64,000 nucleotides of DNA from Fodinibius sp036381435 (GTDB lineage Bacteria > Bacteroidota > Rhodothermia > Balneolales > Balneolaceae). Positions 34,666-44,086 of this stretch are shown here, one piece after another. The stretch spans positions 61,381-125,380 of the forward strand of contig DASVCW010000045.1 in assembly GCA_036381435.1 (NCBI GenBank), given 5' to 3'. The notes beneath the pieces were generated by a model. It saw nothing but the letters and a program-made list of their open reading frames with translations. It did no database searches and was not told the DNA's origin. Position numbers and translations under genes: made by a program. Every line of letters starts with the position of its first letter. The stretch's first letter is position 1.

Positions 34666-35952
34666 ATGGCTATTTATTCGGGGGAATTTATAGATTTAGA
34701 GAATCCGGTTCTCGTAATCGGAGAAATGGGATTAGTGAGGAGCTTGGGAGAGATGGACCTGCCGCTTTTTTTGGGCACTGAAATCGAAAAAAATATTGCG
34801 GCGCATTCACGCTATGTAAAACAGCGCTTTTTCTTCTCGCCCTACGACAGTGAAGAATTTATTGATGAGCTGTGTGAACTGGGATATTATTTTAAGAAAA
34901 AACCGGTGATTTTGAGTGATGATGACCGGGCTATTTTAAATATTTCTGAAAACCGTAATAAATTGAAAGCTTATTATCTTTTCTTATATCCTGAGAGAAA
35001 AACGGTTAATAAGATACTGAATAAGCAGTACTTCAGTGAATTAGCCGAAAGGCACGAGCTTCCGGTTCCCGTATCTTATCAAACCACTTCTTCGCGCGAT
35101 TTTAGGGAGGTGGCGTCTAAAATTAACTATCCATGTATTATCAAACCCACCCAGCGCCATTTTTGGTGGGGTGATGATTTTATTGAACAAATGGGACATT
35201 ATCAAAAAGCCGTTAAATGTTCGGATCTTTATCAATTTAAAGATACTTGTCAAAAAATATCGGAGGTTAATCCAAGTGTAGTAATTCAGGAATATGTTGA
35301 AGGAGATGACAAACAGCACTATAGCGCCAACTTATTTGTGGATGAAAGAGGGAAGCTGCAAGGGTACTATATCGCCCGCAAAAAGCGGATTTATCCCATA
35401 AAAGCAGGTACCGGAAGCTATGTGGAAACGGTGGTTAATCCTGCAGTGCTTGAAATTTCAATGAAGATAGTAGAAAAGCTGGGGCTCAGGGGGCTTGTAA
35501 ACATACAGTTTAAACAAGACAGTCGAACGGCAGAATATAAGCTGTTAGAAATTCACGCCCGTAATAGCCTCTGGAGCCTTCTTGGAGCCAAGGCAGGAGC
35601 TAACTTGGCCTATCTTTATTATAACTATTTGGTATATGGGCTGCATCACGATAACGTCATTAAGGCCAGGCCAAACATTAAATATTTTAATCTGTCAAAA
35701 GATGTTCGGGCCTTACTGGCCTACCGGAATGAAGGGAAACTGACGGTGGCAGAATGGTGGCAGTCGCTACGGGGGGAGCGGATATTCGCAGCTTTTTCAT
35801 GGAAAGATCCGCTGCCGGCACTGTTCAAAATTTGGGACATCGTTTTGAATAGTCTAAAACGAGCTGTTAAGAAAAAGCTGCCGCAACCCAAAAGGCTAAA
35901 GCATGAAAGCTTTTTAACACGGAACGCTAGTTTTTTAACCAGAATATTTTAG
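34666..35952 (+). CDS. ATP-grasp carboxylate-amine ligase-like protein, copy 1
   Basis: A 428-residue ATP-grasp enzyme with the pre-ATP-grasp fold (LVIGEMGLVRSLGEMDLP), the ATP lid (YPCIIKPTQRHFWWG), EYVEGDDKQHYSANLFVD, and a metal-binding block LVNIQFKQDSRTAEYKLLEIHARNSLWS. Enzymes of this type activate a carboxylate as acyl phosphate and join it to an amine, as in D-aspartate ligases and peptide-tagging enzymes. Three tandem paralogues follow each other here, which suggests that several amino acids or acyl groups are attached to an EPS component. It is about 20 residues longer than the next copy at the C-terminus. The substrate is unknown. Confidence 0.8.
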   Translation: MAIYSGEFIDLENPVLVIGEMGLVRSLGEMDLPLFLGTEIEKNIAAHSRYVKQRFFFSPYDSEEFIDELCELGYYFKKKPVILSDDDRAILNISENRNKLKAYYLFLYPERKTVNKILNKQYFSELAERHELPVPVSYQTTSSRDFREVASKINYPCIIKPTQRHFWWGDDFIEQMGHYQKAVKCSDLYQFKDTCQKISEVNPSVVIQEYVEGDDKQHYSANLFVDERGKLQGYYIARKKRIYPIKAGTGSYVETVVNPAVLEISMKIVEKLGLRGLVNIQFKQDSRTAEYKLLEIHARNSLWSLLGAKAGANLAYLYYNYLVYGLHHDNVIKARPNIKYFNLSKDVRALLAYRNEGKLTVAEWWQSLRGERIFAAFSWKDPLPALFKIWDIVLNSLKRAVKKKLPQPKRLKHESFLTRNASFLTRIF

Positions 35953-35956
35953 TGTT

Positions 35957-37171
35957 ATGGAACAAAATCATCATCCCGCATTAATATTGGGTGAAATCGG
36001 GTTAGTGCAAAGCTTGGGTGAGGCCGGCGTTCCTGTCTATATCGGAACCGAAATCAGGGATAACCCCTCACTTTTTTCCCGTTACAATCAAAAAACCGTT
36101 TGTTTTTCTGATTATACCTCTCCCGAATTTATTGATGAGCTTTGCAAATTTGGTGAAACCTTAGAACAAAAAGCGGTTATTTTTAGTGATGATGATCATG
36201 CTATTTTAAACATCAGTCAGCATCAAGAGCGCATTAAAAACTATTTTTTATTCACTTTTCCACAAGCCGAAAAAGTTAAAAAATTGCTCGACAAGCAATT
36301 GTTTTGTGAAATTATCGAGCAATACAATTTACCGGCTCCAAAGTCTATAACACTTTCATCCGTTCAGGAAATGGCAGTAAAAGATGTTTCAGAGCTTAAC
36401 TTCCCTTGCATCATCAAGCCTTCCTTCAAACAAGCCTGGTGGGGTACTGATTTTGATAAAAAAGTGGGTGATTATCAGAAAGCGATAAAGTGTGAGTCTT
36501 ATGATGATGCGGTGCAAAAATATGAACAAATTGCAGAAGTGAATCCACACGTGGTTATTCAGGAATTTATTGAAGGCAAAGAAGATCAGCTTTACAGTGT
36601 AAACATGTATGTGGGTAATGAAGGAGATCTTAAAGGTTATTTCATCGCTCAAAAATTGCGCACCTATCCTGTTCAGGCCGGTGAAGGTTGTTATATCGTC
36701 ACGGTCCGTGATGATGAAATGATAGCTATGGCCATGACTATCGCTGATAAAATTGGTTTAAAGGGGCTTTTAAACATCCAGTTTAAGCGGGACCGGCGCA
36801 GTGGAAAGCCGGTTTTATTAGAAATACATGCCCGAAACAGCGTTTGGAGCTATTTGGGTACAGAGGCAGGCGTTAATCTTGCTGCGCTTTATTATGAGGA
36901 TTTAACGGGGGGGAAACGATTTAAAATTCCTGATTATAAAGCGGGAGTTACATTCATTTTTTTACAAAAAGACATCAAAGCATTCATCCAAAATTTTAGA
37001 ATGAAGCAAATTTCAATCGGTAAGTGGATCGCCTCGTATTTCAGGAGATTTATAGTGGCGGGTTACCGGTGGAATGATCCATTGCCACTACTTATGACGT
37101 TGTATTTTTTCATCAGAAGGAGGCTATATGTACACAATGTAAAGCTCTTCCCTAAAAGCACAATGCCATAA
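35957..37171 (+). CDS. ATP-grasp carboxylate-amine ligase-like protein, copy 2
   Basis: A 404-residue paralogue of the upstream gene. Its blocks are LILGEIGLVQSLGEAGVP, FPCIIKPSFKQAWWGTDF, EFIEGKEDQLYSVNMYV and LLNIQFKRDRRSGKPVLLEIHARNSVWSY (read in two parts at RSGKP). The ATP and magnesium ligands are kept. The start is four bases after the previous stop codon. The acceptor loop between the lid and EGKEDQ differs from copies 1 and 3, as expected if each copy uses a different amine or acid. Confidence 0.8.
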   Translation: MEQNHHPALILGEIGLVQSLGEAGVPVYIGTEIRDNPSLFSRYNQKTVCFSDYTSPEFIDELCKFGETLEQKAVIFSDDDHAILNISQHQERIKNYFLFTFPQAEKVKKLLDKQLFCEIIEQYNLPAPKSITLSSVQEMAVKDVSELNFPCIIKPSFKQAWWGTDFDKKVGDYQKAIKCESYDDAVQKYEQIAEVNPHVVIQEFIEGKEDQLYSVNMYVGNEGDLKGYFIAQKLRTYPVQAGEGCYIVTVRDDEMIAMAMTIADKIGLKGLLNIQFKRDRRSGKPVLLEIHARNSVWSYLGTEAGVNLAALYYEDLTGGKRFKIPDYKAGVTFIFLQKDIKAFIQNFRMKQISIGKWIASYFRRFIVAGYRWNDPLPLLMTLYFFIRRRLYVHNVKLFPKSTMP

Positions 37172-37226
37172 GTCAACATTAAAGAGAAATTTAAAAGATA
37201 ATCACAATTACAAATCAGCATATATA

Positions 37227-38393
37227 ATGATTAATCAGAAGTCTCCTGTGTTAACCTTTAGCGCATTAGGTTTAATACATTGTCTGGGAACAGCAGGAAT
37301 TCCTGTTTATACTGCATCAGAAGAAAAACCAAACGTAGCATCTTATTCAAGATACTCTAAAAAACACACTATTTTTTCACCATTCGCTTCAGAAGCATTC
37401 ATAGATGAGTTATGTGATTTGGGAAATTCATTCGATGGAAAGATTGCTTTAATGTGGACTCATGATGGAGCCGGGCTCAACATTTCTAATAATAGAGAAC
37501 GGCTTAAAGAAAATTTTCTGTTTCGTCTACCCCATCCTGAAATGGTAAAAAAAATATTAAACAAATTATTGTTTTGCCGACTTTGCGAAGAATATGATTT
37601 ACCGGCACCTGAATCTGTTGAGGTATCTCAATTAGATGAACTAAAGAAAGCAAAAAAACGATTAAAGGCACCATTCATTATTAAACCGGCTCATACTTAT
37701 TATTGGTATCATAAAGATTTTTCAAAGATCATAGGTAACTATCAAAAAGCATTTATTTTCCAAAATTTTGATGAAGTTGAAGCCTTTTATAAGAAAATAT
37801 CAAAAATTAATCCCAATGTGGTTTTACAGGAATATGTAGTGGGTGATGATCATCAGTTGTTTGATGTTAATTTACACATCAATCAAAAAGGAGAAATAGA
37901 TAGTTATGCAATAGCCCAAAAAATGCGCGTTTATCCCCCAAAAGCAGGGTGGGGCTGTTATGTAAAAACAATATTTGATGAGGAGTTACTTGAAATATGT
38001 AAAAGAATTATAGCAAAGCTGGAACTTAAAGGAATGATGAATATTCAGTTCAAGAGGGATGAGCGAACCAATCAGCCGAAGCTAATCGAAATGCACCCCA
38101 GAACCAGTATTTTCGATTTTCTTGGAACCGCGGCAGGTCAAAATATCCCTTTAAAGTATTACTCTAGTTTAACAGGCATACAAATTGGTGAATCGAAGCA
38201 GTATCAAACTGACATTAAATACATCAATATTGCCAGAGATTTGCGGCTGTTAATTCGGCATCGAAAAGATTATGGGCTTTCACTGATGGAGTGGATGAAA
38301 AGTTACAGCGGTGTTTCTGTTTACGACGGAATGATGTTAAAAGATCCGCGGGTGCTTTACCATGAGCTTCGATCTGCTTTTATAAATAGTTAA
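37227..38393 (+). CDS. ATP-grasp carboxylate-amine ligase-like protein, copy 3
   Basis: A 388-residue third paralogue with LTFSALGLIHCLGTAGIP, FIIKPAHTYYWYHKDF, EYVVGDDHQLFDVNLHI and MMNIQFKRDERTNQPKLIEMHPRTSIFDF (read in two parts). It has MHPRTSIF where copies 1 and 2 have IHARNS(L/V)W. That is closer to the classical EINPR metal site, so this may be the ancestral form. It is preceded by a 55-base gap and followed by the third FemAB-like gene. Confidence 0.79.
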   Translation: MINQKSPVLTFSALGLIHCLGTAGIPVYTASEEKPNVASYSRYSKKHTIFSPFASEAFIDELCDLGNSFDGKIALMWTHDGAGLNISNNRERLKENFLFRLPHPEMVKKILNKLLFCRLCEEYDLPAPESVEVSQLDELKKAKKRLKAPFIIKPAHTYYWYHKDFSKIIGNYQKAFIFQNFDEVEAFYKKISKINPNVVLQEYVVGDDHQLFDVNLHINQKGEIDSYAIAQKMRVYPPKAGWGCYVKTIFDEELLEICKRIIAKLELKGMMNIQFKRDERTNQPKLIEMHPRTSIFDFLGTAAGQNIPLKYYSSLTGIQIGESKQYQTDIKYINIARDLRLLIRHRKDYGLSLMEWMKSYSGVSVYDGMMLKDPRVLYHELRSAFINS

Positions 38394-38506
38394 CTTACTG
38401 TTAATACTTTAGTTATATTATTTTTTAAAGCGGGTATATACGTTCAAAAATACAACATCAAGATGAGTTTTAGTTCAGGAATTCAGAAAAATAGGAAAGT
38501 CTGACA

Positions 38507-39862
38507 ATGAGTATTGAGGAACATCAAATAAAGAAAACAGAATTAATTGATTTAAAAGAGAATGGAGGGAGTGAAAATTCTTCAGATGGAACATTAAATG
38601 TTTTAGTGATTTCAGGCACTGAAATGTTTGACGGTATTTCAGAGGAATGGCGGAACGTAGCTGAAATTTCAAGTACTTACATTTTTCAAACTTATGAATG
38701 GAACCGGATCTGGTGGAAACATTTCGGGGACGGCCAGCAGTTGAATATTCTGCTTTTTTATCAGGATGATTTACTGCTTGGCATCGCGCCATTATTTCTT
38801 GACAAGGTTACCTTTATGGGACTCAAAATGTACTCTTGTCTTCGTTTTATTGGTTCTACCGTAAGTCAGCCTGAAGGAGAGGATTTAAAGGGACTTTTAC
38901 CTTATTCCGATTATCTCGACCTGATCATTCGTCCCGGTTACGAGAGGCAAGTTAACCGGAAATTTATGGAATATCTGGCAAATAATGAGCTGGATTTTAA
39001 TGAAGTAGTTTTAGATGAAATACCTGAAAACAGCTCATTGAGGAACTATTTAATGCCGGATTTAGAAGAGCAGGACAAGGATTACCTGGTGCAGCAAAGT
39101 TCCGCTTGTCCCGTCATAGAATTAGGTCGTTCCTGGGATGAGCACTTGGCTGACATGAGCAAAAGCTCGCGATATAAAACACGGCGTTTTATAAAACAGG
39201 CAGAAAAACCGGGTTATAAGATTTTTGAAATAAAAGAAGCCCCCGATAAAGCCGGAATAGAAAAAGCTTATGAAAAACTGGTGAAATTACATCAAAAACG
39301 ATGGAAGGATTTGGGCTATCCCGGAATCTTCGATGAGAAGCGAATGTACAATTTTCTGAAAGAGATAACACTGGAGTTTTTTGATCACGGATGGGCACAA
39401 TGTAAATTAGCTCATTCGATCGAAGAAAATGGCAAGTGCATAGCCGTTGATCTGCTCTTCAAATATAAACGGCGCGAGTACCTGGTGCAGCGCGCCTTAG
39501 ATTCCGATTCACCATCTGCCGAACACGGCCCGGGGAATGTATTGCTTTATGTGATGTTAAGAGATGCGGCAGAAAAGGGTATTGAGGAGTTTGACCTTTT
39601 GAGGGGCACTGAATCTTATAAGTTTCGATCTGCTAATAGCTTATTAAAGAATGATACCGTCACCTTTAAAAACCCCGGCAAAAAGCTTGCTTTGAACTTT
39701 GGGTTCACCAAAAAATTTATCAAGTCCAGAAGAAGGTTCAGGATTGAACATGAACAGTTTAAAATTTTTCTAAACGGAGAGAAAAACCTGTTCAATAATA
39801 TTCATGATTACGGTAATTTTTTATATAACCGTCTGTCACTGAAATTCAATTCGAAAGGATGA
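38507..39862 (+). CDS. FemAB/GNAT-like transferase (Acetyltransf_6 type), copy 3
   Basis: A 451-residue paralogue of the proteins at 17634 and 31731. Shared blocks are STYIFQTYEWNRIWWKHFG, MSKSSRYKTRRFIKQAE, LVKLHQKRWKDLGYPG and EFDLLRGTESYKFR. It is closest to copy 2 by eye (for example the LRFIGSTVSQP and LRFIGSTIMQP segments). It ends the operon that contains three ATP-grasp ligases, so the ligases may make or load the group that these transferases pass on. That link is inference. Confidence 0.77.
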   Translation: MSIEEHQIKKTELIDLKENGGSENSSDGTLNVLVISGTEMFDGISEEWRNVAEISSTYIFQTYEWNRIWWKHFGDGQQLNILLFYQDDLLLGIAPLFLDKVTFMGLKMYSCLRFIGSTVSQPEGEDLKGLLPYSDYLDLIIRPGYERQVNRKFMEYLANNELDFNEVVLDEIPENSSLRNYLMPDLEEQDKDYLVQQSSACPVIELGRSWDEHLADMSKSSRYKTRRFIKQAEKPGYKIFEIKEAPDKAGIEKAYEKLVKLHQKRWKDLGYPGIFDEKRMYNFLKEITLEFFDHGWAQCKLAHSIEENGKCIAVDLLFKYKRREYLVQRALDSDSPSAEHGPGNVLLYVMLRDAAEKGIEEFDLLRGTESYKFRSANSLLKNDTVTFKNPGKKLALNFGFTKKFIKSRRRFRIEHEQFKIFLNGEKNLFNNIHDYGNFLYNRLSLKFNSKG

Positions 39863-39940
39863 GGAGGGGCAGTGAACAGTGATCAGTTAACAGTAATCAG
39901 TGGACAGAATTTAGCTCTCCGAAGGAGAGCCTGCTAACTG

Positions 39941-40180
39941 CTAAGCTAAAGAAATATCTCGCGCTGGTGATTTATCACGGTCAATGTCTAATTCAACGGA
40001 AGCGAGAGGGAACGTTGGAAAAACTCAATCAAACTTATTTTTGGTGAGTCTTCAACAGAAAGAACAACCACACTGTCTTTACCATGCTTAGTAACCGTTT
40101 GCGGACCTTCTTCCGTTGCTTTTCGAACTACTTCGTTAAATTTATTTTTGGCCTTGAAGCTGTCATTTTGCAAGTTTCAT
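39941..40180 (-). pseudogene. Frameshifted Phd/YefM-type antitoxin relic
   Basis: The middle part KNKFNEVVRKATEEGPQTV and TKHGKDSVVVLSVED is typical of Phd/YefM antitoxins. The expected N-terminus starts at the ATG at 40180 but meets a stop after five codons; the conserved part is in another frame. Near 40005 the reading frame shifts again: after SLIEFFQRS the normal ending ASVELDIDRDKSPARDISLA lies in a different frame and stops at 39943-39941. No toxin gene follows. It is the decayed remnant of a toxin-antitoxin module between the EPS operon and the WecG-like gene. Confidence 0.8.
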
Positions 40181-40300
40181 AATCACCTGTTTTTTCTGTC
40201 CGGTCTATCTATAAATTACATACTGTTTAACAAGAGTTGGAAGATTGTAGCGAAGAATGGAAAGAAAATTTGCGAAAACTAACTGACAAGCTGACTTTTT

Positions 40301-40342
40301 CCAGCATCCAGCATCCAGCATCCAGCATCCAGCATCCAGCAT
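40301..40342. repeat. Tandem 7-bp repeat (CCAGCAT x6)
   Basis: There are six perfect head-to-tail copies of CCAGCAT directly before the TAG stop of the leftward WecG-like gene. A heptamer array is prone to slippage. It is outside the coding frame, so copy-number change would affect only the 3' end of the transcript. Confidence 0.85.
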
Positions 40343-41116
40343 CTAATACTTATTACTGACTTTAAGAATCAGCACATTTAAGGCAAAGAGCGGCAGTTTG
40401 AGCATCCGGCGCCAGCGCTGGGGTTGGTTACACAAGCGGTAAAACCATTCTAATCCACTTTTTTGCAGCCATTTTGGTGCCCTTTTAACATTACCTGCAA
40501 TAAAATCAAAGGTGCCGCCAATACCGATAATCAACTTGCAGTTTGGCAGCTTTGGCAGGTTTTCATTAATCCATTTTTCCTGAGCCGGTGCTCCGAGGGC
40601 CACGAAAACGACAGAAGCATTTTGTAGTTGTTCCCGTTTGTCGTCAGGCAACTCCTCAAGCGGGATATCCGGTTTTTCAGGTGAATATGTGCCCGAAATG
40701 TTAAAGCTTTCAATTCTACTTTGGAGAATAGTGGCAGCTTTTTCTGCTACTGTTGGCATAGCACCATAAAGAAATGCTGATTCATGATGCTTGCCGCAAA
40801 GAGCACATATATTTTCTAAAGAATCTGATCCCGTTATTCGATCTACGTGTTTATTGTACAAAAATTCTATAGCCCAGCTAATGCCAACTCCGTCTGCGGT
40901 ATTTATACTTGATGATGTAAGAATATGTTTGAATTCATTATCAATAATAGACTGAATGACAATTTCGGGATTTACGGTAATGACAAACACAGGGGGAGTG
41001 ACGGGGTCATTATCCTTCAATCGGGATTCTATAAGTTCATAAAATTCATCTCTTGAATATGGAGAAATATCTACTCCAAGAACCGAATAAGGTTCTTTTT
41101 TGTCTAATACCAGCAT
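40343..41116 (-). CDS. WecG/TagA/CpsF family glycosyltransferase (GT26)
   Basis: A 257-residue GT26 enzyme. It has FVITVNPEIVIQS, NTADGVGISWA with the catalytic Asp, RITGSDSLENIC, FLYGAMPTVAEKAA, VFVALGAPAQEKWI and the basic membrane-binding C-terminal segment RAPKWLQKSGLEWFYRLCNQPQRW (read in parts). It adds the second sugar, typically N-acetylmannosamine or mannosaminuronic acid, to the undecaprenyl-linked first sugar, and so fits the WecA-like enzyme of this locus. Transcribed alone and away from the operons, it still completes the pathway. Confidence 0.87.
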   Translation of the reverse strand: MLVLDKKEPYSVLGVDISPYSRDEFYELIESRLKDNDPVTPPVFVITVNPEIVIQSIIDNEFKHILTSSSINTADGVGISWAIEFLYNKHVDRITGSDSLENICALCGKHHESAFLYGAMPTVAEKAATILQSRIESFNISGTYSPEKPDIPLEELPDDKREQLQNASVVFVALGAPAQEKWINENLPKLPNCKLIIGIGGTFDFIAGNVKRAPKWLQKSGLEWFYRLCNQPQRWRRMLKLPLFALNVLILKVSNKY

Positions 41117-41537
41117 GAATAGTGCTTAATTCGTTGTTTTTACTTTCCATTAAAAAAGCAATAAACATGCCATTCTTTAGAGTTCCAAAGAGTTTCAAAT
41201 ACCTGTTTATTAATGTTTTAATAAGGGTTTATGCGTGTAAAAACTATTCTTGCAAAGCGGGGGAGCGTGTAAAAGTTGGACGTGGAACTTCAGAGGCCGG
41301 AGAAGAGCTTTTGTTAACCTCAGTAATAAATTTAGCAGGAATTTTTCCATAAACGGTACCGGCGGAAACCGTAAACTTATTTGGAATACTCTAAAGGCAG
41401 AAAAATGGGCTTTAGCAGCTATGGAAAGTGAAAATGTTTTCTCAGGGGAAAGGAAAAGTTGTAACACCAGGACTTACATTGAAGAAATTATGTTCATACA
41501 TTGAAATGGTAGAGTTTTAATCTTGAAAATATGTTAA
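41117..41537. other. Intergenic region without a recognised gene
   Basis: About 420 bases between the WecG-like and MarC-like genes. Several short frames are open (for example 41250-41504), but none resembles a known protein, and they overlap each other on both strands. Confidence 0.35.
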
Positions 41538-42134
41538 ATGGATTTAGCCACTTATCTTAATGCAGTTACCGGTTTCTTTGTAATCATTGATCCAATAGGA
41601 GCGGCTTTAGTTTTTCATTCGCTGGTACCCGGTGACGAAAAACAGCATCGAAAAGTTATGGCCTTCAAAGCTATTACCATTTCCGCTTTGCTTTTAATCA
41701 TTTTTGGCAATTATGGCCAGCCTTTATTGAATCAGTTAGGCATTAATATTAACTCTCTGAGAATTGCAGGTGGGCTACTTCTTTTTTATACCGCTTTTAA
41801 CATGATTACTGAAGATATTGAATATGCTTCTCCAACTGAGAAGAAAGATATTTCGGTATTTCCGATGTCAATTCCGTTGCTTGCAGGCCCCGGATCGCTA
41901 ACGTTGTCAATTCTGCTCTTTTCTAATTCAAACGGTTCTGCCGAAGATCTCTCCGTACTTGCTGCTATAATTACTATCTGTTTGCTAACATTAATTCTTA
42001 TGCTCATCTCAAAATATTTGAAAAAAGTAATCGGAAAGACGGGTGATGAAATTTTAAGACGCTTTTTAGGTGTGATTCTCGCCGCTCTTGCCATTCAATT
42101 TATTTATGACGGCATTATCAATATGGTTGCTTAA
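41538..42134 (+). CDS. MarC family integral membrane protein
   Basis: A 198-residue protein of six predicted helices with the family features GFFVIIDPIGAALVFHSL near the N-terminus, LRIAGGLLLFYTAFNMI and PLLAGPGSLTLSILL. MarC proteins are inner-membrane proteins of unknown transport role and are not proven drug pumps. The gene stands alone between the EPS locus and the dnaB gene. Confidence 0.85.
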   Translation: MDLATYLNAVTGFFVIIDPIGAALVFHSLVPGDEKQHRKVMAFKAITISALLLIIFGNYGQPLLNQLGININSLRIAGGLLLFYTAFNMITEDIEYASPTEKKDISVFPMSIPLLAGPGSLTLSILLFSNSNGSAEDLSVLAAIITICLLTLILMLISKYLKKVIGKTGDEILRRFLGVILAALAIQFIYDGIINMVA

Positions 42135-42301
42135 ATAGCACTAAACTTTTTCACCCGTTTGACTGCTTTTGTCACCCGTGAATGGAAAGGATCTACCTTA
42201 TTTGCCATTGCAAAAAGCATTAAATGAGTGAAAATTTATAAAAAGGATGTCTGTAGAAATGGATTGAATCCGTCTTAGGAAAAGGATTATATAAAAATAT
42301 T

Positions 42302-42322
42302 GAGACGCATGCGATGCGTCTC
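42302..42322. repeat. Perfect palindrome GAGACGCATGCGATGCGTCTC
   Basis: The arms GAGACGCAT and ATGCGTCTC face each other over three bases. It is a dispersed-repeat-like palindrome in the otherwise empty spacer between the MarC-like and dnaB genes. No T-run follows, so it is not a classical terminator. Confidence 0.5.
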
Positions 42323-42405
42323 TACAAGGAGGGCCAACGAAATTTTAAGGTAGGGGATAGTTTTCGGTAAAAGCTGTGAGGGAACTGTACTTCCGAACCT
42401 GACTA

Positions 42406-43914
42406 TTAAAAAGGAGCTTCATCACTATCCGAACCGGGGCTATGTCCCATGGGGGGAGGCCCGCTGCCATTGCTACTCGTATCATCACCCATATTATTTG
42501 CGCCCGGTCCGGGTCGTGCCGAAGTCAGGTTTTCAAAACGAGCATAATCTTGTACAAAATAGAGGGGAACAACTCCTGTAGGTCCATTACGCTGTTTACC
42601 TATTATTAATTCAGCAAGCCCCGTCGTTGATTGTCCCTCGGGTGTTGTTTTAATACCATAATATTCCGGGCGGTATAAAAAGCAGACAACATCGGCGTCC
42701 TGTTCAATCGATCCCGACTCGCGAAGATCACTGAGCTGAGGACGCTTATCACCGCCGCGCTGTTCCACAGCACGGCTTAACTGCGACAGTGCCACAACAG
42801 GAACATCAAGTTCTTTAGCCAGGGCTTTAAGCCCGCGGGAGATGGATGCAATTTCTTGCTCACGGGTACCGAAATCCTTTCCGGATGCAGTCATTAATTG
42901 CAGATAATCAACAACAATCAAACCGATATCATGCTCGCTTTTTAAGCGGCGGGCTTTAGTGCGCAATTCCATTATGCTGAGTCCCGGAGTATCATCAACA
43001 AAAATATTGGCGGTAAATAACCTCCCCGCAGCGTCAATGAGGCGTTTAAATTCTTCGTCCTTCAGTCGTCCCGAGCGCGCTGCCTGCGCATTAATGCGTC
43101 CCTCCATAGTTAGAAGACGCTGCACCAACGATTGATTAGACATCTCGAGACTAAAAATCGCCACCTTAGTCTGCAACTTCGGTTCTTGATGAAGGGCAGC
43201 ATTCCTGGCTGTGGTGAGCACATAAGCTGTCTTACCCATAGAAGGACGCGCAGCGATGATAACCAAATCACCCCTCTGCCAACCTGCCGTCATGTTATCA
43301 ACATCCGTTCCGGTAGGTACGCCGGTAATTCCCGAAGCCTTGCCTCTAATATCTTCTAAGTAGGAGAGGGTATCTTTAAGCACATCGCCAATAGGCTGTG
43401 CCTGAGCACGCTGTTTTGAGTTGGCAAGGTCAAAAATTCGCTGTTCGGCCCGGTCCAGTACATCATAGGGATCCGAAGTACTGTCATATGCTTCTTTGAT
43501 GATATCACTACAGCCTAAAATAAGATTTCGTTTGGTAGCTTTTTCGGCGATGATTTGTGCATGATAATCAATATTTGCCGCGGAACTTACCGAACGGGTA
43601 AGTTCTGAAAGATAGCCCGGACCTCCACAGCTGTCCAAAAGACCGTTATCGCGCAACTCATTCTCAACCGTTAGCAAATCGAGCGGATTGTCCCGTTCAT
43701 AAAGATCATATAGAACATCAAAAATATGACGGTGGGCAGGCTTATAAAAATCATCTGACGAGAGCATCTGGAGGGCAACAGTGGCTGCTTCATGCTCAAT
43801 AAGCATAGAACCTAAAACGGCTTCCTCAACTTCTACTGCCTGGGGCGGTATACGGCCTTCCTGCTCTAAAACTTTGGAATCCGAATTTTTGTAATTGGAC
43901 TGCTGTGCCGCCAT
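42406..43914 (-). CDS. dnaB: Replicative DNA helicase DnaB
   Basis: A 502-residue protein with the DnaB N-terminal helical domain (IPPQAVEVEEAVLGSMLIE) and the RecA-like hexameric helicase domain. Walker A is ARPSMGKTAYVL, Walker B is IGLIVVDYLQLM, and the arginine-rich linker is followed by SQLSRAVEQRGGDKRPQLSDLRESGSIEQDAD (in parts). It unwinds DNA at the replication fork. The C-terminal 35 residues are Gly/Ser/Pro-rich and end in EAPF, perhaps a flexible contact for partners. It is not in an obvious operon. Confidence 0.95.
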   Translation of the reverse strand: MAAQQSNYKNSDSKVLEQEGRIPPQAVEVEEAVLGSMLIEHEAATVALQMLSSDDFYKPAHRHIFDVLYDLYERDNPLDLLTVENELRDNGLLDSCGGPGYLSELTRSVSSAANIDYHAQIIAEKATKRNLILGCSDIIKEAYDSTSDPYDVLDRAEQRIFDLANSKQRAQAQPIGDVLKDTLSYLEDIRGKASGITGVPTGTDVDNMTAGWQRGDLVIIAARPSMGKTAYVLTTARNAALHQEPKLQTKVAIFSLEMSNQSLVQRLLTMEGRINAQAARSGRLKDEEFKRLIDAAGRLFTANIFVDDTPGLSIMELRTKARRLKSEHDIGLIVVDYLQLMTASGKDFGTREQEIASISRGLKALAKELDVPVVALSQLSRAVEQRGGDKRPQLSDLRESGSIEQDADVVCFLYRPEYYGIKTTPEGQSTTGLAELIIGKQRNGPTGVVPLYFVQDYARFENLTSARPGPGANNMGDDTSSNGSGPPPMGHSPGSDSDEAPF

Positions 43915-44086
43915 ACTGTAGATGTTTTACAATGTTTACTTCTGGGAAAATAGGGGTGCAAAAATATTAAAAAGTGATGGCTTATAAAATACTTACCTCA
44001 CTTTTAATTATAATAAATGATGATGTTAACTCTAAGTGGATTTGGAGAAATTAACAAATCATAATTCATCATTCGTAAATTATAAC

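Noticed and set aside
40301..40342. CRISPR-like array
   Set aside because: Units of 7 bp without spacers; it is a simple tandem repeat.
41250..41504. 84-codon frame before marC
   Set aside because: Overlaps equally plausible frames on both strands; no similarity recognised.
42302..42322. Terminator of the marC-like gene
   Set aside because: Perfect palindrome but far downstream and without T-run; listed as a repeat.
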